Shown: one piece after another, positions 50,139-61,218 of the stretch
Layout: each line of letters opens with the position of its first letter
Position numbering within the stretch: position 1 is the first letter of the stretch
From: Smittia aterrima
Taxonomy: Eukaryota > Arthropoda > Insecta > Diptera > Chironomidae
Reading direction: 5' to 3'
NCBI GenBank assembly: GCA_033063855.1
Contig: CP093831.1
Location: 11,780,001-11,844,000, forward strand
Length of the DNA: 64,000 nt
Notes under the pieces: generated by a model
What the model was told of the DNA's origin: nothing
The model's database searches: none
The model's input: the letters and a program-made list of their open reading frames with translations, nothing else
Position numbers and translations under genes: made by a program

Positions 50139-53100
50139 ATAAAGTTCAGAAGTTATTGAAATATTTGGTATAACTTATCAATCGAAATTTTTCTCTTGAC
50201 AGAGCGAATCCAGTAATCTCTCCATTCTTGAATAGACGTTTGTCAGCAAAGTTTACGATAATTGTTAATCGAAGATGATTTGTAGGTCACTGGTTCGATT
50301 GCTTCGTAACTCGCTTATGCAAACAAGGCGAGTCGTTGAAATTTGTTTCTGAAGAGATTCTAAATATCGATTTCTCTTAATGCCAGTCATTACAGTAAAA
50401 TGGAGCCTAATAACCTCAGAGCTCATGAAGCTCTTCCTTCATTCTCTCTGTTCAAGGTCCTTTAAATATAACCAAACCAACATCATTCGATAAATATTGA
50501 TATTTGTTGATTGTGTGCATGAATCGACAAAGAAGCAAATGCGAGAAAGAAATATTTTTATTTTTTTCCCTGTTTGCCTCAACTCTCATCTCTCAACAGT
50601 TTATTTCGATATAAACATGTTTTTTGAGCTTTAATTCGATGTTCAAACAGACTCTCACTCGGGAACGTAAAAACCGATAATATCCTCGACTTTTATTGTT
50701 GCTTCGAGTAGAATTCATTGGATCTTTTCAATCGAAATGTATAAAATAATATTGCAGCATATTGACCATAAACCTAAGCGATTCAAATAAAATATTTTCA
50801 ACTATAATAATATCGACTAGTAAATGGGAACGTTTATTCGTCTCCCTTGCCTTTTGGCGAATATCTTAAACAGTTATTGCTTTGTGTTATTATTATTTTT
50901 ACAGCTACTTCGACTCGGCACCGGACCGGAAAATGCTCGAATATCAATGATTTTGATGGCACTCGAGAGGGGGGAAAGGTTGAATGGAGCTGTGCGAATA
51001 ATAAAAAGTGCTTAGAGAGCAAATTAGATTTCGACTTCACGTGAATCTGTCGCCTCTCAATCAAATCGGCTTTGTCCCTGTTAAAGGGCACAGTTGATGT
51101 AATTTTTCTCTCGTGTCTAGCTGGGCAACAAGCACGCTTCAATAATGAAAGTGATGGATGAAAACAGCGCCAACGTCAAAGCTCGCACATAATTAGAAGT
51201 CAAGAAGTTAATTTGAGGCAAAAAATATTTTCGAAAGTAATGAAAAATTGCGTCGTTTCTCATCGCTCCTGAGACGAGTCATCAATTACGTCAATCGTTC
51301 TACTTTCCAATCTTCTTCCCTTCAGAATTGCCTTATCAACTATTTTCCCCTTAGCATCGGAAGGAAGAAACGCGGCAATCTTAAATATTTAACGACAAGA
51401 TAATGACGCCAAAGCGGAAGCTGTGAAAATTTTCGTGATTTTTCATGGGACCCCACAATTAGTATAAGTCTCTTTGCCATCCGTCAGGTAGAAAGGGAAC
51501 AACAATGAAGAAGCGATTTACATGCTCAAATGGCGGCTGCTTAAATATGGTAATGAATATAATTGGCACGGCATGCTTTATAGCTCAAATTCCATTCACA
51601 GCGAGTCAAAGTTCTTTCATGCAATTAACGTCACGAGTTTAATTATCTCAATTAAAACGCAGCACTTCAACTACGCCTCGAGCGAATTCAAAGAGATTGT
51701 GATTTGCGAGAACAAAGAAATGCTCAACCGGATGAGAAAAGTTGTGAGGGGAGTAATTGAAGAGGCGATTTCCTTAAATGGAAAACAAACGAGCGCTCTT
51801 CTCGCATTACTTTTTATTTAGCTCAACAAAGCAAGCGGAAACTCTGATGATTTCTTTTTGGAGGAAGCGTTTTGCCAATTCTCCTTTCCGCGTTTTGGAT
51901 TAAAATCACGATTTCTTTCTTCTTCTTCAATCGCGCTTCGTTAAGCACAAGCGATGAACTTCTATTGTTACTCCACAGGGTTGCATAATCTCGGTTATTA
52001 ATGGTTTTCGAATAAAAAAGGGTTTCGCTCTTCTTTTGTGTACTGGAAAATTATTTGTTATTTGAAAATTGCGGCCACAGCCTTTGAATCTAGAACGAGA
52101 TTTCTCAAGCTTCACTGGACGCTCGAACAACAAAAATCTTCTCTTCGGAAATTGCTCGATAGAAACGCATGATCAAGTTAGATTCCCTTGTCACTTCATT
52201 GAGTCTTTAAAATTTAGAAGCTTTAAGAGACATTGTGAGTTTTCCAATTTGCAACTAGTCTTGCATTATTAGCTTTGCAATTTCATGACAAGAATAACTC
52301 CTCGTTACGTTCATCAAATGTCCAGAGATGAATAATTGAGTCATCTACCTAGCTCTCTCTCTCTCAATGTTGTAGACATTTCAGGACCGTAAATTATTTT
52401 ACGACAAAATCATGACTTTTTGTAATACAAAACAACCGGGAACGAGACGAGCGTTTATGATGGACTCGTGATTCATTCGGCCAGTTAATACTTTGTAATG
52501 GAATGTTTAAAACATAATGGGAACCTTAAAATTGCAAACCTTCGTGTAAACGAGAGCAATGAAAATTTATGATTAAATTTTGTTTCCTCTTTGTTGCGGT
52601 TGGACGGCTTACGACCACATGGGCTTTCTTCAATTAACCGTAGGGAAACGAAATTCTCTCGGGTCGTGGAGCAAAAGGCATTCAGAAATGTAAGAGAGCT
52701 CTCGGAAAGTTCCCAACGTTGCAAGAGGATTTATTAAAAAAGTTTTGTATTTGGGTTAAACTTGAGCGGAATTAATATTTTTCCAATCTTCTCCTTCGTT
52801 TCTCGTCAATATTTTATTGAAAGTCGAAGAAGAAAACTTTTCTTTCTCGAAGCAGAAAAAAAACTTGGATCCCATTGATTCACCACAATAGAAATATCGA
52901 TTTCTTTTAACTATTTCGATACCCAGAGTTGACCGAAAGGATTATTTCTGTTGAAAAAAAAAGAGAAATGTCTGGAGTGAGTCAAGTGTACAAACCATCG
53001 AGACGCAAGGATGGATGGAGACCTTTTGTTGCTGATACGAATTTGTGAATGAAAGGACTCAATTGTGTTTTTGATGTTTGTTGAATGAGATTCCTGCCAC

Positions 53101-55992
53101 GCAAATCTGTCTCGAACACACATCTTGTTGCTGGATGTATTTTCAAATTGAACTAATGAGTAATTTAATGAGAAACCGCTTAGTCAATAAAAACGATTTG
53201 TTGGTTTAGCACTGTTTAATGAATTAATTAGAGAACTGCACGACAATCACATTGTTTGTGCACTCCAAATCACAATAGTCTCTTGAATGTTTGTTTAACA
53301 AAGCCAATTTACGAAATAATTAGTAAAATTTCGTTAACAGAATCTTTATTTTCACTGTTGTCATTGTAAGGAGAGTCGTGTAAACTCTTCTCTCTCGTTT
53401 CTGAATAATTCAATTCGTGTAAGAGTTTGTTACCAACTTTTACATAAAATCCTTCGCTCATCATTGACACGTCGTTTCAACGCTATGAACATAAAGTTTT
53501 CACATTCCACGACGTGAGCATTGTTCTGCATTCCAAACTCGGTAAGAGAACTCTGCATTCCTCAACTGTTTTCTGTTAATAATGAAAAAAATTCAGGTCA
53601 AACTTCAATAACAAACTTATGAATAATGAAGTCAACTTTGATGTCCCTGAGCTTCACTGGGAATTAAATTGTTTTGTAGTGGGACTCTAAATTACACGAA
53701 TGAAAAGTTTGAGCATCGTTTAATAAGGAAAAAGGCTTTTTTCTCGCTGTTTAAGAATTTTATTACTTTCAAATATTTGTATTCAAAGTTTCATTTGTCA
53801 GAGAGAAACATTTTGCCACCGAAAAATGCCTTTTATCAAACGAATTTAATGAAAAAGTTTGTCAGCCACACGACTTTGTTTAACAAAAGTTTTCTCGTGC
53901 TAGAAATATTTATGGCGCTGAAATGAGATTGACTTTTATTGCTTCGTCAAGTGAGGAGGCTCCATGGAGAATTGCCAAAGTTCTGAAACATAAACCGATA
54001 ATAAAGCATTCAACAGCGTTTAATTTAAAATTTCAAAACAAAATGAGTTTTATTATTTTTAAAAAAGTCATTTAAGTTAATTTTGGTTACAAATTTAAAC
54101 AAATTTCTTTATGTGCTTATGCGATACTTTTAATGTGTTGTTAGTGATTAAAAATCCGAGTTGTTTTTGTTTATATCAAAACGAAAGTAGTTTGCTAGGG
54201 AACATTTAGAACAATTAACACCATTAAATCTTTTTACGATTTTATTTATTTTTAAGTTTAGAAAATAAAATGAAAAATATTTTTTTTTCTGTTTGTTTCC
54301 TGCAACACTGAGCTAATATTTAATTGCGTTAAACTTTTCTTTTAATGTTGCTAAGTGTTATTTCTCTCGTGGTTTGATAATTCGCTAAACAGTTGCGACG
54401 AGCTTTCCATCAAACATTGAAGGGGGTTTGTTTCATATATATGCGAAAGTAAAAAACGCTTAATTATGTTGAACTTTCTTTCTTGATTTATTATTTCTTA
54501 ACATTTTTTCTCTTTTTTTGAAATTCTTTTGTTCACATTTTGCTTTTTTCATCGTCGTTGTTTGCATCAGAAATTGTTTGCTGTGGGAGTTTGAAAATCA
54601 CACAAAACAGGCCTCGTGTTTGATAAAAGAATTTTAAACTCGCTGTTTTGTGAGTTTGATTGCTTCTCATGTTGAGTTTGATGTGAATTCATGCAGAGTG
54701 GAGGGAAGAACAAAGCGATTTTCTGAATTGCCGAAGGTTTCACCGAGTTCAGGTTTGTTCGTCAGTGATGTTAAGTGATAGACTTGAATTAGCAATTACC
54801 TGAAGGTCTTTTAATAATTTAGAGTCTCTGCAAATTGAGCTGCGAGATATCTCATGAATTTGCAAACAAAAAAATCTCAAGCGTCTCACATTGTCAAACC
54901 TCACAATGGATTGCCATTTAACAATCCTGTCGCATTCATCTCTTTTGACGAAGAGACTTTTTGTGACAACAATATCACTGAATTTGCGTTACAGCTCTGA
55001 GGCTATTAAGCTGAATAAAACAAACCATTTTGAATAAAAAAAAATTGACAATGGAGCGCCCTGAAGTAGCTGCAAAGCATAATCTGAAGTTTCCAGCTTC
55101 TACTCAATTGAATTTGGTTCATTTCGTAACAGCTTTCCCATAAGAGGATTTCAAATTTCAAACTTCACTGCACTTTCTATTCTGAGAAATTTTAATTACC
55201 AGTGATCAGTTAGAAAGCCTGGAGAGGCAAAAGCAAACAAGGATCATGCGATTGTTTATTTTCCGCTATTGTGTCTCTCTAGAGTAAATCACATCGAACC
55301 CGCAATTAATCTTCTTTCAAAAGACTTTCCGGATTAAAGCGATATCAAATAAATTTTATGACCTCTTGCACAAAGTTGTTTTCCCTCTTCGATATTTCAT
55401 TCTGAATAATTTTTAACTTTACGCTCGGAATGCTTTGGCTTTGAATTTATGCTTTTTCTCCTTTTGAGGAAAACCTGTAACGCCATTTCCCTGCCCTCGC
55501 ATTCTTTTCATCGTTTTTTATTCCCTTCTCGTTCGGAATTTTCATTCATTAGAAAATCCCTTTTGAATTTCCTTCTCGTCTCTGCTTTCACTTGAGCTTC
55601 ATAGTTCAACAAGTTTCTTTTATCAAAGAGTGTTGAGATGAAATTTTATAGTGAAACGACTTTTGATCTCTACGGTTCTTTTGAAATCTTTACACTGACA
55701 AATTAGCTTTCTAATTAGCATGAGAAAAAATCTTCGAAACTGAAAGGAGTGAGAGCAAAAAGCTTCAGGTTTCTTTTTGATACAAAGCTCGCTAAGCCCT
55801 TCATACGATAAATGAATAAACAGCGCTTCTCCATTTGCGAGCGTAAACTTTTTTTTTTACGATGATGAGAATTAAAATTCATTCGATGCAGTTTCCCTTC
55901 AAGCATAAAGTTTCGTCCTAAATGTATTTTCTCTGTTTTAACCACTTAATTTATGCTACAGCTTCCTCCAGAACGAAACGAAATTCATAACT
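50139..55992. other. Intergenic stretch without a supportable gene
   Basis: 5.9 kb between the convergent 3' ends of the UGT and KH-domain genes. Open frames are short or begin with non-ATG codons, and none shows a domain. A short CT microrepeat lies near 52355. Nothing else is recognised. Confidence 0.55.
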
Positions 55993-55998
55993 TTTATT
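55993..55998 (-). terminator. Poly(A) signal of the KH-domain gene
   Basis: AATAAA on the minus strand, 107 nt downstream of the stop codon at 56105-56107. Confidence 0.5.
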
Positions 55999-56104
55999 TA
56001 CAGGAGAAAAGAAGCCTCAACATTTACGTACACACGAACGAGAAAGAGTTGGCTGTTAATGCGCAAACTTTTTCCCAGTTGGTTGCCTCTCATCTCATTC
56101 CGTC

Positions 56105-59100
56105 TTATGCTCCTTGCATTAAATTTTCTTGCTTGATGGTCTGCCCGTTAGATGCTTGTGCTTGAAGCGCTGATGGCATCCCACCAACTTGCAGAACATG
56201 CTCGAGTGTCGGTGGGATAATGAGAGGAGACGTCAAGAGCTGTAGACTGCTGAGAGAAATAAATTAGCTTTGATTATATTTCAACAAACTTGTAAATGTT
56301 TAATCAACAAACTTACTCGCAAATTGATGGGCCATTGGGATGAAAGCCATGAAGAGCGTTCGCTGTTTTAGCCCTTGCCAAAAGTGTCATTACAGTTCTC
56401 TTCGTTGGATTATTGATATTCCTCGTACACAAGAGTGGTCGCTTTCTGCCCAATGTTCCAGCTAAATTACAAAATCGATGAAAATTTATAATTTCAAATT
56501 GAATTTATTGCTTACCGATGTTAACGCCCCGCAAAAGAGTATTTTGTTGATCAATTAGAGCCACGGCGGGAACTGATTCCACATCATTAACCACTGTTGA
56601 AATTTCCAGAGGCGTTACTGCTGTGACTGCTTGATTGTTATTCTTTATCGTATCACAGTTATTATTGTTAATTGCTATAGTGTTATTGTTAATGTGCTGA
56701 CTGCTCCCGGTGTTGCTTTCAATGCAGGATGAACTTTCCGATGTCGTCCCTGTGTCGCCCGCTGCCGAATCTATTCCATTGTGTTCGTTGCTATCGTCCG
56801 GACTACCATTACCACTGCTGCTTTGTGTTGAGCTCAAAGCCTGCATTTCCCATTTCTGTTCCTGTCTGATATCGTCATGATGATCCTGTAATCAGAAGGA
56901 GAAATAAACTTTATCATAGAGTTTTGCTGCGGGACTTGCAAAGACGAAACAATGAAATTAATGTGGAAATTCATTCATATCGGATTTTCTTCCGCATCAT
57001 GAATAAATGCATTTTCCATGTGAAAATCACAAGCGCATGAAATGTTTTTCGCTTATTCACAGCAAACATCGAGCCACCTCGTACATCATAGGAGGAAGTT
57101 ATCGGAATTAAAACTTCATCATTTCGATTGCGATGCTAGGAATGAAAAGCTTTCGAGGTTGAAATGTAAATATTTGCAAGTTTCTGGTCACCCTAGGCCT
57201 GATTAAAATTCAGTTCAGCTCTCAAATTCATCGAATGCTTTTGAAATTACTGATAACATTGCATTGCATTCTCATTGAGTTTGAATTTCGATTAAATTCT
57301 GATCTAATGTAGAATTTCCGGAAGGAAGCTCAGTTTGAGTTCTTTGTGAACGAATGCTCACTCAAACAGCAAACGAAAAGTCCTAAATTATTTGCGAGAA
57401 AGAACGAGTGCTCAGTTGAAACCTTTTGCATGTGGCATGATTTAATTTTCCGGATGAACTCAAATCATCAAAAAACATAAAACCTATGCCCACAGTTCAT
57501 GCTACAGAACTATTATGGTTGATCCTTTTTTATTTTATTTTTTTGCTGCGAAAAGATAAATCCCCTTCGGTTGTTGCTATTATGAACAAACGTACGAGAG
57601 CTTGTGTTTTCACGGTAAGCTATGTCTCAGATAATTCATGCATAACATTAAATCGTAAAATGAATTGTCGATGCGAGCAAAATCCCTACGAACGAGTTAC
57701 AACTCCTCTAATTGATTATGGTTTTGTTATCTCATCGTGAGCAAGGGCTGGGAGCAAAGTTTATCGATTTTGCCAGCTGCCGTCTTCCCTATGATTCGAC
57801 AACGTGGTTAAAGGAAGCGAGGGTGAGATTATTTTGAAATTATGGATTTGTGGCATATTTTTCAAGCGAATCTGCTTTATCGACGAGGAGCTTCAGGCGA
57901 CGTTGAATTGCGTAATGAGTTTATAGTCGAACGTGACGACAACAAAACCCTCAATTATCATTAAAATACATTCTCTGTCATACCGAAACGTTCCAAGACA
58001 TGTGTTTCCTGATAGTCAGTTCACTTACGAAACACGATCTCAGATGTTGAAGACATCGATTGAATTGCCGTTAAACGATATAAAGACAGTTTAATTGCCT
58101 AATCTAATACCTCATTCGTAATGGCATCAATTCCAGACATCTCCTATGCATGAGACAGCTGAATGTCTATGTTTTCTACAACAATTAGATCTCTTTCTCT
58201 CTCACTAGGCATTTATACGCCCCCTTTATGATGATTAGTAAATTCGCAAAGTCACTTCGAATAAAAAGGGAGATAGCTCTTCTTAGAACAGAAGAATTTT
58301 ACGCTTCCAGAGACATAATGAAAAGAGATATTGATCACGACAGTAATCTCACTCAAACGTCTGTTTTTAGGTGCTGTTATGTCTTAGCAAACATGAAGTG
58401 GGATGAGAAATTTGAATATTTTTTGGCAGTGATGTAGTTGAATTACTCTTCCCAGGCGTGTGCTGTCATCAGCCGCAGTGAGACAGCAGGAGTTTATTTT
58501 CTTAGGAAGGCGATGAAGAGACCTTCAAGTGCACGAAAGGGGGAAAAGAAGATTCAAATCATGTCTCGTTACGATAGAAGAAAAGCTGTACGAGCTTTAA
58601 AAAACGTTGCCAAACTCGTCACCAGCAAGATTCGAAATTCTCTTTTCGAATGAAAACGTGACATACATTTGCATAAAAGAATCAATTATTTCGGCATTCA
58701 CTTCGCTCCTGTCGCATGAAGAATCCGATCATTTAATTATGCAAGATAAAAGTTTCACTTGCTCAACACGAAGCTCTTCACGGGTTAAATCACGATTATC
58801 TTCGATACTCTCACTCTGGATTGTAGCGGAGTTTCGTCGAGGCGACAAAGCTTGTTTGCATTATGTGAATGTTGAACCATAAACCACATAAGCCCATTAT
58901 GTTTCAAACAACTAATGGGGGGCAAATTATCTCTCTCCATCAACCCGCAGTTCGCTCACTTTCATCGTCAAGGGAAGGGGAAGATTTTAACATTTTAAAA
59001 TTTATCTACACTGTCACTTTGTTAACAAGCTTTTGACGTGTACAGTTTCAGAATCGCGAAGCTTTTACCTGCTACACGATGACACCTCAATTACCTCAGA

Positions 59101-61218
59101 GGATGGTGCAGAGGAGTAGAGAACATTGACAAACAACCGCAGACCGCAGAGGAAAGTCTGATATGAAGAGTCACGGAAGCTTTTTCCATGATGAGGTCAG
59201 AGATGTTAATTGGCAAAGTAAAATTGTTAATTAGCAAGTTCAGAAATATTTGGTTTCAAGTTGAGAAGAGAATGAAATAAAATTTCACTTCACATTGAGC
59301 AATACACAAAGTTGTCACTCAACAATCCTGATTGTTATGAAGTCGAGAAATTAACCATAAAATCCATTTGAGAGAAGTGACTTTAACGATAACGACTTTG
59401 CAGCTGCGATGTTCGTCTTCCTTTCTCTTTGAACCTCGCCGTCATTTCAAAACGTGCGATAATTTACTGAAATTTATGTTGAAGCGTAATTTAATAAAAT
59501 GCTTGATAAAAGTTTGCTTTGAAACTTTGTCTCCGGATGTTTTCTCATAGGCCAGAAAGAAAACTTGCCTTCGTCGTAAAAATATTTGAGAGTGCGAGGA
59601 AACTTTTTTTTACGACAACAACAAGAAGATGAAGGAACAGGCGTTAGAATTTTATTTGCATGAGTGACACACGTACGATGAAGTCGCGCGCGAAGGATGA
59701 AAGAAAAGCTGTTCCAAGTGACTCGACACAGAGGGAGAAGTTGCCATAAGGGAAAGGAATCTCACAAGAATGAGTGTGAGATGAGTTAAGAAGCTGTTTG
59801 CGTTGTCGGAGGAAGTATTTTCACACATTTAACATCGTATGTAATGAAACTCGTTCGCATTCTCTCGCTATAACATCGCACAATAAATTGCTTGTCTCGT
59901 TATGTTGTTCTACACATTCTTCAACGATCCTATCTCTCAATGGATAATCACCAAGCCACCTCTCGTCCCGAATATAAGAGAAATTAATTAAAGGAATAAA
60001 TCAGGCGCAAGCGAGAGAATAATGGACAGGCCTGCTGCTTCTATTGTGAAGAGTCGACTCTATGTCGATGCACTCCATAAAGTTTCGAGATAATTAAGAG
60101 CTTCTGACGTCTGATTCGACGTTTATTAGATTGCAACCAACGAATCGAGATCAAATTAGTGAAATCCCGAAGTTTTCTCTTAATTTCCTCGAACTCTTAA
60201 TGGAGCACTAATTTTGAAAGACTCTTCTTGTCGGTGAATCAACAAAAGACGTTGCTAGACTTTTTAATTTCATTTCTTTTCTCTCTTTCACAGCTCGTGC
60301 ATGCTTCGGAAGTGAATTCCTCTTCCGAGCGTCTGTCTGGAGTTATCAATGAGGAAACTGATTTTCGGCTGTCTCATTACAAATTTTCCGAACGAAATTT
60401 TAACGCCCATGGTAGATACGAAAGGATTGAGAACTCAACACTTTCATTAAAGCTTCGAGGTGTTGAATTTCGGTCTGGGCTGAGTTGAGAGATTTCAAAA
60501 AGCAAATGGAATCTTTATTGTGATCACGTAAAAGGGATGAAGTCGAATTGAATAGAAACTCTGATCGGAACCTTCTTTTCTCTAATGAAAGAATTAAATT
60601 TTAATACCAGGCCCGGAAGATCCTTCCCCAAAAGGAATCATGGAGAGAAAGTCTTCAAATATCTTATGAAATCACTTACCGGAACCAAGAAGCGACGAAC
60701 TTCGGCAAGGGCGTAGGCGATACGGGCGTGAGCCTCGGCTGGCGGAGCAAAGGTTTGTATCTCAACATGGAGATCTTCTGACAAATGCGAGTATTTGTAT
60801 TCACCGCTCAATCTGAGTTCTTCCTCCTGAACACGGTCGGGAGATGAAGAGAGAACGATAAAGCATTAACAAACGAAACCTTTTTTTTCTTGAGTCGAAG
60901 GTAAAGGGAACTCACCTTTTTCCTGTCTCGCATCGAGCCGCGTCCTAATACTGACATCTTGCACATTGTCTCCTCCTGTAGTCGCTTTAGAGAGTTTCCT
61001 TTCGGTCCTAACAGCTTCCCGACAAAATTAAACTGCAAATCACAATTCAAGAACAATAACAATCTTGTTTTGCCATCTCGTCGTCAAAGCTTTCTTTACC
61101 TTTGGGTGGTCACGCACGGGCACAGCTACACGTACCGCAATCTTTATCGGTTTGTCACGTGTTATGTCTATCATTTTGCTTTTCTCGTAGGGCATGTGAG
61201 GCATGGACGATGGTGAGC
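56105..61218 (-). CDS. KH-domain (STAR/KHDRBS-like) RNA-binding protein, 5' end missing; close to fly CG10384
   Basis: Six exons are visible (61218-61100, 61032-60916, 60826-60680, 56885-56516, 56461-56317, 56249-56105), giving about 346 C-terminal residues. The first begins mid-codon after a CTTCAG acceptor, so at least one upstream exon with the start codon is unseen or outside the window. Visible order: [20 protein letters not shown] leads into a maxi-KH domain with [20 protein letters not shown] (GPKG loop), [20 protein letters not shown] and [20 protein letters not shown], then the KHDRBS-type end [17 protein letters not shown] Ser/Asn/Gly-rich disordered segment follows (about 100 residues, with [12 protein letters not shown]), then a basic patch ([20 protein letters not shown]) and a hydrophobic C-terminus. 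Family members bind U/A-rich RNA in the nucleus and steer splicing. A 3.8-kb intron separates the KH exons from the tail. The last acceptor is a CAGCAG tandem. Confidence 0.94.
56886..60679. other. 3.8-kb intron of the KH-domain gene
   Basis: Runs from a GTAAGT donor (minus strand) after the VRRFLVP exon to a TTACAG acceptor. No convincing nested gene is seen. A plus-strand frame 58228-58653 is open except for one TAG. A long intron at this point could harbour alternative exons of the tail. Confidence 0.8.

Noticed and set aside
50283..50330. GGTTCGATTGC resembling a tRNA B box
   Set aside because: There is no matching A box or cloverleaf upstream, and the consensus GGTTCGANTCC is not met.
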